From positions 87,452 to 151,451 of the forward strand of contig JAVXUO010002576.1 in assembly GCA_033065855.1 (NCBI GenBank): 64,000 nt of DNA, read 5' to 3'. The notes below the pieces were generated by a model that made no database searches, was not told the origin of the DNA, and was given only the letters and a program-made list of their open reading frames with translations. Each line of letters begins with the position of its first letter. Positions within the stretch are counted from its first letter, which is position 1. Shown in pieces: positions 22,891 through 36,000 of the stretch. Origin of the DNA: Escallonia rubra (Eukaryota; Streptophyta; Magnoliopsida; Escalloniales; Escalloniaceae). The translations under genes and the position numbers were made by a program.

Positions 22891-23808
22891 GTTATAAATA
22901 AAACTGACAAAGTATAGCATGCGCCACCTTGTGAAGATACTGGAGATAGACCCCAAACATCTGAATGGACATAGTCGAGAACACACATGCTACTTATTCT
23001 GCATTGTTTCCCTACACATAATACTTGCAAAAATTCAACTTACATGATTTTATACTTTTCAACAAATTTCTTTGATGAAGTGCTGACATACCTCGTTCTC
23101 TTATGTGTCGAGCATCAAATGCCAAAAGTTGCACTATCAGTATTAGATTATGCAGGAGTAGTAACTGCTACTCCACATGTAGTAGTGTTAGCATCAATTC
23201 TATGCAAGTTACCTAGTTTCTGACCTTTCATAAAGACCATAAGGCATTTACTGATTTTTAGAACTCCATCTTGAGCAGAAAACCCATAACCCAACGAATC
23301 TAATGCTCCCGTAGAAATTAGGCACTTTCTTAGTTTAGGAATGTGTCGTACTTCTGTTAAAGTTATGACCACTCCATCAAACATCCTGACTTTTGTGGTG
23401 CCTACAACAATGGCTTTACAAATTTTCTTCATTGATCTTGGCCTCCGCGTTCAGTAACTCTATGTTGATTTTCCTGAATGCATTCAAATGATCTCTGACA
23501 TCTGAACCGTCATCCATCCGCAGCTAATACAATTATTTATTGAGATACAATCGATCAGCCATATTCTCTCGTACCAAAAACCAAGACTCCAACAGCAAAT
23601 GAATAAGCAGAGAGCAGAACCCTCAACCACTTGTTTGTCGAGTCTTCATTTAGGCTGATAGCCAAATTCCCTTCTATCAGTTCTCATGACAGTCCTCCCC
23701 CTTCTAAGAGTAGCTTGGCACCTACTATCCCACTTAATCGAAGGTCCAAAGCTAGAGATTCCCTCGAAGTCAGGCTAGTCAACTCCACTCTCTTTATCCG
23801 AGACTCTT

Positions 23809-24339
23809 TTTTCCACTTCCATGAGCGACTGTCTCTTCTTTTAGTTTGAATAATCTGTCCATTCACACTAGGCGGGAGATCCTAATCTCTTAACCTAACT
23901 AAGAGTTATGTATCACCCCGTCAAAGACTTTGAAATGTTAATCCTTTCATACTTACTCCATACGGCAAAAAGAGCAATTTCCTTTAGCACACTATTTGAT
24001 CTTAGAAGCCAAACTCAAAAGGATTGTACTGATAGCCTTTGCCTCACACTTCTTCCAATCATCAGGTCCATCTTTTTTCCACTTCCATGAGCGACTTTCT
24101 CCTCTTTTAGTTTGAGTAATCTGTCCATTTTCACTAGGCGGGAGATCCCAATCTCCTAACCTAACTAAGAGTTCCATGTCACCTCGTCAAAGACTTTGAA
24201 ATGTAAATCATCTCATACTTACTCTATATGGAAAAAAGGAGCAGTTTCCTTTAGCACACTATTTGATCTTAGGAACCAAACTCAAAAGGATTGTACTGAT
24301 AGCCTTTGCCTCACACTTCTTCCAATCATCAGGTCCGTC
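23809..24339. repeat. 266-bp tandem duplication within copia fossil 1
   Basis: TTCCACTTCCATGAGCGACT occurs at 23811 and 24077. The ~260 bases after each match closely (AGGCGGGAGATCC, CACACTATTTGATCTTAG, CTTCCAATCATCAGGTCC). The duplicated piece lies in the gag part of the element. Confidence 0.9.
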
Positions 24340-25066
24340 TTTTCAAGCTTCTTATCTGATTAAGCTTTCATGAGTCCTTCTTGCACCAAAATATCTTCGA
24401 CAATACTTTGCCTAAGACTAAAATTACTTTTCTACTTAAAGGGCTCAACATCTATTTTTGTGCCCACCATCTTTTTATGCGATAGTAATAAATGACAAAA
24501 GCTCTACTTAATACCACTTGTTAGTATCGCTCATAATATGCAGCGGAAACATTGGTGTCTAATGGGAAAGAATAATTACTAGAACTGTAATAAAAAAGTA
24601 CAAAAATATATTGATACAAGATTTAACATGATTCGACTATTGCGTACCTACCTCTATAGGGCGTGCAAATTTCTTCGTACTATGATAATATCTACATAAG
24701 TTCAGAGGACACTCAAAAGTTTAATCCCAAAAATACAAGACTCTTATCTAACGTAATACCCCATGTACACCCCACTCAATATTATTTTTCATTGAATGAG
24801 GTTACTAAAACTCTCACCTACTCACTCACTTTGGGATGATGTTTGACAGTGAATGAAAGACCTTATTTATAGGTACTTTTTAATTGCACATGTGTGTTAG
24901 GTGTGCCACCAAATCTATCGTAATATTGACTCCAGAACTCCATAGCCATATTTGTTATAGTGTTGTTGGATGATTTTCTATACCTAAGACAATGCAATGT
25001 CAACAATTTAACAATCTTGAATTGTTGAATACTACTGTTTTGGTGACTAAAAGTCACAACATAACA

Positions 25067-27015
25067 CATGGAACAAAGTGTAAAAGTTACAACATCGTCC
25101 AACATGAACCCGATATAAGTATCCATCAATCCATTTAGTAATTAAGTTAAAATTGATCAACAAGAATCCTATTCCCACCAGCCCAAAATTAATGTCTAAA
25201 ATGCAATTTTTTTCCATTTCGTAATAGTTGTCATGAACATATGATTGATGCACATCAATCACATTATTTCGAAAAGTAACCTTACAACTTATAACACAAC
25301 CGACTTTTGGTCTTTCCATTTAAGGAGAAAAGATGAAATTTAAACATCGGCTTGTACTTTGAAAGAGCATTAATAACTTATTCATAAAAATTTGGTGTTC
25401 TAGAAAGGACTTTTTTTAGGCACCTAGGGAGCACAACACATAACTGAACCTAAACATGACCAAAAAAAAGGAAGAGGCTTAAGTGGCAAAACCACCCTGG
25501 AATTATACAAGATTGATGATTCATACATTCATCTTCTTTTCTCACAAAGGTATCCCTTTGAGATACACGGTTCTCGATAGCCCTTGAGTTCGCAGCTGTT
25601 AGAGCAACCGTCGATGAGGGCATTTTTGGACAAAATATCTTTTGAGAGGATAAACTCATAAACACAAAAGGAAATGAATAAATTAGCTCCAAAAGAATCA
25701 TTTAAGCTCCACTAAGACTTTTAGCGATGATTCAAAAGTCTGTAGCGACAATGTTGTACCTTCGCTGACCATTCGGTGCTCAAATACCACTTTTGAAAAC
25801 CTAACTTCTGTTAAAACATAATCGCTCATCAATTTCCTTCTACTCATCTTCCTTTTATCTTCTTCCTTTTATCTTCTTCCTTTCAAAACCCTACTCACGG
25901 CACCACCACCATCCCACTTCATAACCCAATCTAAGGCTTTTGCATGAGAAGGCAATAATTGGGTGAAGATCCGATTTTTGCAAGATAGGGTAAAATGAGT
26001 GAAGAATTATGTAAGGTTTGCGCTAAAGAATGAGAATTGGGCCACTTAGGGTATCAACGACAGGGGGTGAATTAGGTGAAGACCTATCTATGGCTTGTGA
26101 AGGAGATGGTGAATTAGGTGGTATCCGATCTAAGGTTTCAAAGGAGGGTTCGAATAAGTATTTACATGGTCTTTTATTCCAAAGAAGTGATTCATCAAAG
26201 TAGTGAGTCAATGTTTCCTTTGACACATCTGAGTGGTGAATTGGGCGGTAGACTTGCTAGGGTTTGGTCGAGGAAAATTTAGTCACCATCATCCATCTCT
26301 CGGCCACTACCTCCTCAGTTTTGGTGATTTGCAGCTGGCCTGGCATTATGATACCCATCAATTGAGGTACCAAAGGGTGGATTTAGTTCATGAAGGTGGT
26401 GATGGATGTTCTTGGCCATGAATGGTTTCTATGGTCGTGCAAGTGTGGGTTTGACAGTGGCTGGTGTTCTTTGGGGAACGATCATGAGAAGTGCCAACTC
26501 GTGTCTAATGACACTTTTTTCGCTAGTAATAGGGGCAGTTATTCCTTATTTTTTGATATTTCAAAATCTAAGTCTTGAGATTCGCAGTTGTCAAACTTTT
26601 TGAAATACACACTTAGATCTTTGGGATCAAGTCTGATAATATTTTGCTAAATATCACAAGCTTATGACAAAAAGTCATGTTTCTTTTACTACCACTACCA
26701 AGAAGGAAGCAATAAATTGGGGTTATCTAGGTCATTGCTACAAGCTTAAAAGTACGTGTTCTTTTTTTCGCTTTTGAATAGTTTTATTAAATTCTATCTT
26801 GTAAACACCTTGAGTGTTTAAGTGAAGTTGCCCTCTCTTAAAATAGATTGTGTTGTAAAAGTACAGTCAAGAACAATGAAAGCCTAGTGTCAGATGATCG
26901 GGGGCATATACTTTTTTACTTTAGGGTGATTTTGCCATTAAAGCCTAAAAAATCATGTTTTGCCAATGTTGATGTCTACACCTCGACTGTGACAAACTTC
27001 CAAAAGTGGCAAATG
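25067..27015. other. Intergenic, nothing coding recognised
   Basis: No exon or domain recognised. At 25708-25770 a short piece (CCACTAAGACTTTTAGCGATG, then TGTAGCGACAATG) resembles decayed CACTA subterminal words. CTTCCTTTTATCTT is repeated at about 25850-25882. Confidence 0.45.
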
Positions 27016-27428
27016 TAAGGAAGAAAATGTACTTTGGCACCCGATACTTTCACCTATGTGCAGTTTGGCCCCATGTTGTTTAAAAAGTTGTACTAAACCT
27101 CTACTCTCTGAAATTGTGCACATTAGACAACCTATAACAAAATCCTTGAAATGACATCACTATCCTTTTATATACAAAACTTTCAAACCAAAACCATTTT
27201 CTAACTTTTTTTCATCCCCCCACCCCACAATCCCCAAACACAAAAGCAACCCACCACCCCCCACCACAACCCCAATCACCATTTCTACACATCCACAAAC
27301 ACACAACACCCACCTAAACACAGTGGTGAGGCCACCTTACGATCCACACCCCCCATTCACCCACCACGAAACCATCCCACGTCCCCCATCACCCACCCAT
27401 ACACAACCAAACATACAACACGCCTCCC

Positions 27429-27447
27429 ATCCCCCCCCCCCCCCCCC
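27429..27447. repeat. Poly(C) run
   Basis: About 19 consecutive C within the C-rich left arm of the fold-back element. Confidence 0.9.
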
Positions 27448-27664
27448 GAAACTCCATAACTCCCATTGCCTTCCCTCCTCCCCCTTGTCCCCCCTGCCTT
27501 TCCTTTAGCCTGACCCTCTCTCCCCAACTTCCCCTGCCCAGCTCCCCTTATAACTACATCATCGCTCCCATTACCCCCTGCCTTTTTTTCACCTTAGCTT
27601 GACGCTCCCACCCCTAAAATCCACCACCAACACGCCTCGTTTGCACACACCCACATTCAATGGT

Positions 27665-28701
27665 GCGTCAACTAGACCTGGCAAAATATTGTCCGGACCC
27701 GCGGGTCAACCCGTACCCGCTCAAAAAAGCTGGGTACGGGTACGTATATAGAAGACCCGCTGAAATCAGACCCGTACCCGAACCGATCCGTAATTTTCGG
27801 GTCGGTTCGGATCGGGTATGGGTAATCCGGATTTACCCGGATTTTCTGCTATATAAATGGATTTAGCCATTTAGGGTTTCATTCTCACTTCACTCTTTTT
27901 CTCTCCAGCCGCCAAGTTCTCTTTCTCCATCTTTCTCTCGCTCTCTCTCACATTCTCATACCACACCCCATGACGATAATCGGTCATCTTCCACAAGATC
28001 GCAGATCCGACCTCGCCGCCGTCTCTTTCCGTCGTCCATCGCAGATCCGTGCCTCCGCCGCCGTCTCTTTCCCCTTAGACCACAATCGCACCTCTGTAGA
28101 TCTATTACCGCCGTCAGGGCACCTCTGCATATTAGCCACTTCCACCGCAGATCTACTACCGTCGGCCACTTCCACCGCATCTCCGTGCCGCCGCCGCCGT
28201 CTTCCGCCGCAGATCTACTACCGCCGGCCACTTCCACCGTAGATCTGTTACCGGATGCACATCTTTCTAATTACATCATTTTGTAATTTGCATGTATTTG
28301 TTAATTATATTGTTCAGTAGATCTGTAGATGTATGAATGTTGGATGGTGGTCGCGTAGATTAGGTTATTGTTTTTTTTTTTGGTGCGCAAGATTTGCATA
28401 TTGTTGAATGTTGTGTAATGAATTTTGATGGAGAAGAAGAATCAGAAACATTGAAGAATGATTTGGCCATAAAATATGGCAAAATAATGTAATTTGAATT
28501 TGTTTTAATAAAAATAAAATTAATTAAAATTTGGTATTTTATCCGCGGGTAATACCCTACCCGCAAGGGTAGGGTACGGATTCTGAAAAAGTCTACCCGG
28601 GAAAAACCGGGTAAAATATACCCGACCCGTTTTTATCCGGACCCGGCCGGGTATTACCCGTACCCGCGCGGGTCAACCCGTTTGCCAGGTCTAGCGTCAA
28701 C
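27665..28701. mobile_element. hAT non-autonomous element C with 8-bp target duplication
   Basis: GCGTCAAC is duplicated exactly at 27665-27672 and 28694-28701. The element is 27673-28693 (1,021 bp). Ends are TAGACCTGGCAAAATATTG and, inward from the right, TAGACCTGGCAAACGGGTTG. Both ends are full of GGGTACGGGT / ACCCGACCCG words. On the plus strand a TATA-like CTATATAAATGG (27849) is followed by a TC-rich leader and a 91-codon frame from 27970 rich in Arg/Pro/Ser, built on CCGCCG and GCAGATC repeats. This looks like a retained promoter and first exon. The rest of a transposase is absent. It is nested in the fold-back element. Confidence 0.93.
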
Positions 28702-29422
28702 CCCCCAATCACCATCCACCCGTCAGCCACAACCACACACAACACCAATGCCCGCGCACCCTTCATCGCTCATCACCCTGCACACGAAAAAACACCCACC
28801 CACACACGATGGTGCGCCCCCCTCCCCCTCCCCCCACCCTTGCCCATCACCCACCACCATTACATATGCCACTTAATTATGTGCATTACTGTGCGTGGGC
28901 GTCGGTGTCTTTGTGTTCGTGTGTGCGTGCATCATGTGTATGGGAGTGGGTGCGTGCAATGTGTGTGGGTGAGGGTGTGGTAGTGTGTGTGTGCGTGTAG
29001 TATGTGTTGGGTGTGGTGTGTGTGTAGTGTGTATGGGTGTGCATGCCTGAGTGCGTGTACTGTTAGTGCGGGTGTGGGTGTGGGAATGGGTTTATGTGTG
29101 CGTGCAGTGTGGGCGCGGTGGTTGTAGGTGTGCGTAGTGGCCTGGGAGGGGGAAGGGGAGGGGGAACCCATGTGTGTATCGTACAGGTGTGGGTGATGGG
29201 TGATGAGTGGGAGGGGGAACCGTAATAGGGTGTGTGTGTGTGTTTTTTTTTTTTTAAGATCAAAAGGGTATTTTAGTCTTTAAAGGCCACCAAACATTTC
29301 CTCGAAACAGGCCATTATGCAATTTCAAGGACTAGGAGTAGGTTTAGTACAACTTTTTAAAGAATAGGGGGCCAAACCACACATCAGTTTAAGTACAGGG
29401 GCCAAAGTGCATTTTTTCCTAA

Positions 29423-29953
29423 CCAAGGTGTCAAAAGGGCATGGACTTTAGCAAAGAAAGTAATCTGACCCATCCTATGAAAAGTCCCTCTTCTCAATTC
29501 CGAATTAACAAAATGCAACCCTAAAAGGTGGAAGAAATGACCGAAGCCTTAAGAGACAATCCCAAGGTCTCTGGTTCCAATTTCCATACCCACTGGCTAT
29601 ATGACTTGTAATTCTAACCAAATCAAAAGAAACTAATAACCTATTAAGAGATAAATTGCCAAGTATAATATCTAAAATAAGCTCTATAACGCAATTAAGG
29701 TTATGTGGTTCTGAAAATCTCCAAAATGTAGTCCGCGTGACCATAGTAAAAAAGTTGAGTGTACATCAATTTGATAACATATGGGGTGAGTAATAATTAG
29801 AGACCTCTACCCCGTCACAAGACAGGTAACAAAAATTCAAAATGTAGAAGACTAGGACATAAAAGTTTCTTCATCTTCACCTTTCCTTCACCTAGAGGAG
29901 CTGTATTGCCAAAAATAACCAATTCGGCCAGCTTACAATTGCTCTGTAAAGAA
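29423..29953 (-). other. 3' UTR and downstream flank of the methyltransferase gene
   Basis: This is sequence downstream of the stop codon at 29954-29956 on the minus strand. It contains no further exon of the gene. A canonical AATAAA on the minus strand is not visible, so the transcript end cannot be placed. Two minus-strand open frames here (about 29505-29744 and, overlapping the last exon, 29815-30054) are in the wrong frame for the gene. Confidence 0.5.
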
Positions 29954-30068
29954 TCAGGTATCTTTGGGACCAACATTAAACTTCGCAATGAAAAACCCAA
30001 TTGTATCAAGTGGAGATGACGGATCAAATCTCTGAACAAGATTTTCCTCACCATGTCTTAACCATTCC
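29954..30068 (-). CDS. NOP2C: NOP2C-like gene, exon 13 (terminal)
   Basis: 115 bp after TTCCAG|GGA. It encodes [20 protein letters not shown] then [10 protein letters not shown], and ends NVGPKDT-stop (TGA at 29956-29954). Confidence 0.95.
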
Positions 30069-33000
30069 CTGGAAAATACAGCATATTGAGATTCCCACAA
30101 CTAAGCATTTTATTTTGTTTAACACAATATCGAAAAGAGCCAAACAACCTTCTTGTTATTTGATCTAAGCAAGGACTAATGTAAAGCCAAATTTCTAAAT
30201 TCGTGAATGTATTGCAGTTTCAAGCGCTGGACATTTGACTAGTCCCTTTCTAGATTAAGCTTAATAATATTTGACATCCACATGTATTAAATTTATTCAT
30301 TACCAATATAAAAGAGCATGCACTAGTGATAATAAAGGTAATGTGAATCCCACCTCCGAGTGGGATAATATGTGTTTGACCGTATAATGCGTTGCCTATA
30401 AACTGACAAGTAGTAGCCCTTTTGAGGAAGGCATTGCCCTATGGTGGAGCCATGAACCCGATCATTACACATGCTATCAAAGTTGGGCTATCCACTTAGG
30501 TTGGCAGTGAGTGGGGGAAATGATGCCACACCCGGGCATATCCTACATCAAGAGGATGGTTGGTACAACAAAGTATGAGAGGGCTATATCTCACATTGGC
30601 TAGAGAGGAAGATTTTAGGCCATGTGTGATGGAGCCTTAGCAAGGACGCCACGGCGTACGGACAGGAGATTGTGATATCTCATATCGTATGGGGATAATA
30701 TCCACTTAAACTTTTAAGACGCTGCCCACGAACTCACAAGTACTTACTTTGCTAGCCCTTCGGAGGGAGACATCGCCCTATGTCGGGCCGGTCACGGTAC
30801 ACGAGACAGTACATCTTATTTAGATAACATAACAGGCAGGCCTATCTGAAAGTTCATATATTTTATTGCATGAAGTTCATGTTGCCAAAAAAACTATAAT
30901 TGGTAGAGAATGCCAATACCGATAACAGGTAAAAACTTACTCAATATATCCGTTGGGCAATTTACAGCTACCAACGAGGCCAGCTCCCCCAACTCTCGGA
31001 TGCTGAAACAAAAGGCATAATAAGTTAAAAGGCTAATGTGCCATAGAATGTTTTAGCAAGTACTCCCATACTAGCAATTTTCTCTTACTGGTGTACGTAA
31101 GACTGACTAAGATCTAAAGGAAATCCAGAATCTACTAGTCCTTACAGGATGACTTGGGGCAGCCATTACTTCAATTATCTATAAGGCCCTGCTATTTTGT
31201 TATCTATTGTACTAATGATTAAGATCTTCAAGACCAATGTAGAGTTGGATTTCTAATAATTCTAATGATGTTTGTCTACTTATATCATGTCTTTGTTTGT
31301 GATTCCAGCCTCAGTTGCAGAAAAGATAGAGAGCTTGTAAGAAAGTTCATTTGGGAAAGGTTGGTGGAGAGCAATAAGTATCACTTAGGTAACTATGACA
31401 CATTATGTACACAGACTCGTCAAGGTGGATTGGGTCTAAAGAAACTGAGATACGTATATCATTGCACTTCTTGTGGTAAATGATTATAGAGGTATATGGG
31501 GAATAGAAAAGCGTCATGGAGACATTTGGTTGTGCGAAAGTACAGGTTGGGACATGGTCACAAGGAGGTTAGAAGGGCTTATGGGTGCAGCCTGTGGGTG
31601 GTTGAACCAGTTTGAGGAGCCTATCAACTTTGGTATCCGTAATGCCTCCCAGCTTCTATTTTGGAAGGACAGGTGTTGTGGGAATATATTTTCACTCGTG
31701 GCTTTTCGTCAGTTACCTTGATCTCAAGCGACAAAAAAGCTTGGGTCTCAGATGTCCTAGAAATTACAGCAGCGGTATATCTTGGAATCCGCTCTTTAGA
31801 AGTGGTCTTCAGGATTGGGAATGGACTCGGTCGTGACCCTCCTACAGACCCTCTAATTGGAGCAGGTAGACAGGGAGAGCAAGGATTAAATGATGTGGAA
31901 GGGGCTCTGAATGTAGGCTTTTCAGTTAAGTCCTATTATTCTTGATTGTTTGTAGGTGATAGTGTGTTCCTTTGGCATTCTTTTTGGCATCGGCTGTTAC
32001 CCTAAGGTGCGCCTTTTTGGGTGGAAAGCGAAGAGAGACGCAATTTTGACCAATGATAAACTGAGGAAGTGCCAAAGAATTTTTTTAATAGGTGTTACAT
32101 ATGTAAGGGTGGTAGGGAGTCCGTTCACCATTCGTTGTTACATGTGTGCTGGAGCTTGTTCCTTATGGCAATTGGTCTTTGATCTTTCGATGATCCAGTG
32201 GGTTATGCCTAGATCGGTACCTGAGCTGTTGGGATGTTGGTTCCTTCATAAATGGAGCAAAAAGACTGAATTTATGGGGAATAATTCCCCTAAGGCTTTT
32301 CTGGAGCATTTTTTCAACATTGAGGAGCTGTTGTTGGATAAGCTCAATCTTCCCCTTTGCCTTGGGCCAAGGGGTCCAACTCCATTGGTAGTACAAAACA
32401 ATTTGATGACTGAACTAGAAAATTTGGGGAAACCTGACCACGTCATAAATAGTTCTCTTTGAGCGTCAGACAACTGCAAAATGTTTCACAGGAGAACAAC
32501 GTGGATGACATTCTTTAATAGTCAAAAAACAGGTACGAGAAGCACCTCAATAAGCTTGAGTTTGAATATCTATGAAGAGCTTCCTACTAAAGATAAAGGT
32601 GCCAAACACATGCATATTCCTTATTCTAAGAGAATGAGAAAATTAAGCAGGCTAATTATATTGCAACATAGTCATCTTATATAAGTCTTAGATCATGTTA
32701 AAGTGAAAAAACTCGTCAAGTGCCCATACGTGTCAAAACGCATCTAATCAAAAAATCTAATGTCACACAAATAGCTTGAATTTTTGGGAGGCAACATCGT
32801 AATTGTATTCCTCAAAGGTTAAAACAGCAGCTCAAATATTGAGCTGAAACGCAGAAACATGGAAACATCGCAAAAGGATTGCAAGGTGACAGTACACTAC
32901 TCTGAATTAAGAAAAATGTCGCAGTAGCTTGATTTTCAGATGATAGAAGTTGCGACAATTGCTAGCCTATGAGCAAGTATATTTTGGCTTGGTCTCAAGC

Positions 33001-36000
33001 TTGAATTTGCTTATATTAGAGTCCAGATATTGAGAGAGGAACCTTTCCATCCCTTCAGACTGTTTCCGCTCCTATGTTTACATGGAGGAGAGCCGACAGG
33101 GTGTGATGCTTCATGCAGGACCTCTGTTCTGGTCTCCTCTACCCCTCATGATAATTGGGAAAAGGAAGGCTTATGATAACCAGAACCAGTCACGATCGGG
33201 GGACAAGAAAGACAAGCTAAACAGTGATTACCGCGACAGGACTAGGCACACATATGAGACTTGATGGAAACTGAATCTTCATCCTGCTACTACCCAACAA
33301 AAGGTGAGGGTGACATAGGCAACTCTTCTAGGACATCCCATAGTGGATCTTGTAACCAGCTTCGTGTTCATCACACTATAGCTGCTGACACTTCATCTCC
33401 TACAGGGGTCCCTTCTACTGCTGATTAAGCCGGGAGGAGATACAGGCGATCAGAAGTCCTGTCTCTAAGCCGGAGACACCAATCTATTTACATTAGTGAA
33501 AAAGCCAGATGCATAAAGGAAGTGTACGTTGGCAATCAATTTTCATTAGCGAGCGCATGCCTTTGATTTGAATAGTCATGTACCTCAGCTATAGCTGTTA
33601 ATGTAAGTTTAGGCCCTACACTCCTTGGGTCATTGACTTAGGTACTCAGAATATACGGTTCGTATGTCTACTTCATATTCCTCCTATAACACTAATTCAT
33701 GTAGGGATAAAGTTAGAGGTTGATCAGGTCCATCATTCCACCTGTCATTGAGCTCTCTTGTATCAAGCTTGGCTTTGGCATAGATGTTTAGGACTTCTCT
33801 ATTTTCGTACAGTGAAAAATTGTTTTCCTTCAATGTTTGCAAAAATTGATATTTCTGAAGTTCAATGTGAAACTTGTGAACTTGCTGAACACCACCGTGT
33901 GTCATTCTATTTAAGTTATGCCCTATATAATCTTACATGCTGATATTTGGATCCATCTTCATCCATAACTTTTTGGTTTAGATGGTTTGCAGCTTTCATT
34001 GATGATCTCCTTCAAACTTGGGTCTATTTGTTAGAAGACAAGAGTAATGTGTTTGAGTGTTTCAAACTTTTCACCGAATGATTCAAACTATCTATAGTGC
34101 TTCAATTAAAATTATTCCGTCTGACAGTGGCACCGAGTATCTCTATCATGATCTCTCTGCTTTTCTCCACGAGCACTGTATAATCCATCAACGTACCTGT
34201 GCAGATACTCCTTAACAAAACGGGGTTGCTGAAAATCAGCATCTTCTAGAGCTAGCACGACCCCTTATGTCTTGAATACATGTACCAAAGCCATGTTAAG
34301 AAGATGCGGAATTAATCGTTGTCTATCTAATCAATCATGTACTCTCTGGGGCTCTTGACTTCAAGAGACCGATTGAACTCGTCTCCTCCATCACCAGCTT
34401 CTTTCTTTGTTGTTGCATACGTGTCTTTGGTTGCACTCGTTCTGTCCATGTTCATGTGTGTTTTCGTGCTAAGCTAGACCCGAGCCCACACATGTCTTCC
34501 TGGATACTCGTCCACACAAAAGGAATATAACCGTTTTCACCCACCTTTTGAAAGAGTTTTGTATCCATTGATGTTAAAGTCTTTGAGTCTTCTCCTTTCC
34601 TTACGTCATCCAAGATTTCTCTTAAGATGGAAAATACAGGTGAAGGGCAGCCTCCTCTTCCTTTTGTCATTCTTGTTCAGGGTTCTAAAGACAAAAACAA
34701 CCGTCTTTCATGGGGTTTAGCGGTTAAAACAACGACCAGAAAAGAACTACAAGTTTACTCCAGGAGGAAGAAGAATAAAGTTGTTCGTCTCCCCTGCCGA
34801 TTGTTAAGTTACTATCTACTCTAAAAGTATAAGCTGACAGATAAGGGGCCCTAACATGTATATCATTGCTTAACACTCCCCCTAACATGCCATCCTTGAT
34901 CTCACATAGAGAGACAAGTTGACAAGAAATAAACCAAGGTGCACCACCACGTACACAAATAAATTGAGTGCGTTGCACTGTAATAAAGAGGGACCAAATA
35001 GAATCGAACTCAAGACCTTGCGCAACGAGAGCTCTAGTACCATGTTAAGTTACCATCTGGTCTAGAAGCTTAAGCTGTCAGAGAATGGACCCAAAACGTA
35101 TATCACTGCTTCAAACCAATCAAAGTCTTTGAGACCAGGCAAATCTTCCAGTGACCTTGAAGTTCCTATTGGAGTACTCTAAAGTTCTTATGTCACCTTT
35201 ATATCTAAGTTGTCTTCTGTTTCCAATCCAAGAAGTCTGCAAGATGCCTTGGACACCCCTTAATGAAAGATGCCATGTCTGATTAGAAGAGAGCTTTCGA
35301 AAAATAGTATTTGGGAGTTAGTTAAACATGCAATGACTGCAAATGGGTGTTCACATTGAAGCACAAGGCATGTGGATCAGTGGAACGCTACATGGCTAGA
35401 CAGGTAGCTAGAGGATTCAATCAGAGATATGGGATTGATAATCAAGAAATGTTTGCTCCGGTAGCAAACATGAATTCTACCAGAGGTATACTGTCCTCAG
35501 CAGCAAATTTTAGAATGCCACCACTCCAACTTGTGGAAAATGCCTTGTAATACGGAGACTTGGTGAAAGAAGTCCATATGGTTGACCCTCCTGATTTTAT
35601 ACCTCCTTTAATTTGGGGAAGGTGTGTCGACTTATAAGAAGTCCATATGGCTTGGTTTGAGCATTCCTTCCAAATGCTGAGATATGGCTATTTACTGAGT
35701 CAAAGTGATCACAGGTTCATCAAAACACTCACCTCCGGGAAAGGTAACCGTCTTTGACGGTTTACTTTGAAAATACTGCAATAGCCATTGATAATTATGC
35801 CAAGATAGCAAAACTTAAAGCCTATTTGACTAAGGAGTTCGAGATAAAGGACCTTGGAAACATATTCTGGGAATTGAAGTTGCCCGATCGAGGAGAGGTA
35901 CTTTTATCTCCCAACGAAATTACATTTTGGATCTACTTTAGAAAATAGAAAAATGAAATGCCGGTAGAACAGAATGTGCAATTGGCGGACAACAGATATA

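Larger units (their letters stand above)
19930..25066 (-). mobile_element. Ty1/copia retrotransposon fossil 1 (Tork/TNT1-like), minus strand
   Basis: The 5' LTR (element orientation) is 24519-25066, beginning TGTTATGTTGTG on the minus strand. The 3' LTR is present only in part at 19930-20186. A primer-site-like match to plant initiator tRNA-Met lies next to 24519, and a polypurine tract (AAGGTGGAAAT) at 20187-20200. Parts visible along the minus strand are gag (about 23650-24480), gag-pre-integrase (about 23150-23430), late integrase (about 21960-22230), the start of RT (about 21410-21650) and RNase H (about 20430-20640). The two LTR pieces differ at roughly 15% of positions by eye, so it is old. 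It is heavily broken, with much of the RT missing, and contains a SINE array. Confidence 0.88.
27016..29422. mobile_element. Fold-back element with long inverted ends, TAA target duplication
   Basis: TAA flanks both ends (27016-27018 and 29420-29422). The element is 27019-29419. Left GGAAGAAAATGTACTTTGGC corresponds to GGAAAAAATGCACTTTGGCC read inward from the right, and similarity continues for well over 100 bp (GGTTTGGCCCC, then TTTAAAAAGTTGTACTAAAC). Inside, the left arm is C-rich (CCACCACCCCC) and the right arm changes near 28880 to G/T-rich (GTGGGTGTGG). The 3-bp TAA favours a PIF/Harbinger-type assignment. The long arms would also fit a Mutator-like element, but no 9-bp duplication is seen. 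No transposase is visible. A hAT element sits in its middle. Confidence 0.7.

Noticed and set aside
29505-30054. Leucine-rich minus-strand open frames that first looked like an F-box/LRR pseudogene
   Set aside because: The upper frame is an out-of-frame reading of the methyltransferase terminal exon and its 3' UTR. The correct frame gives the expected [15 protein letters not shown] tail.
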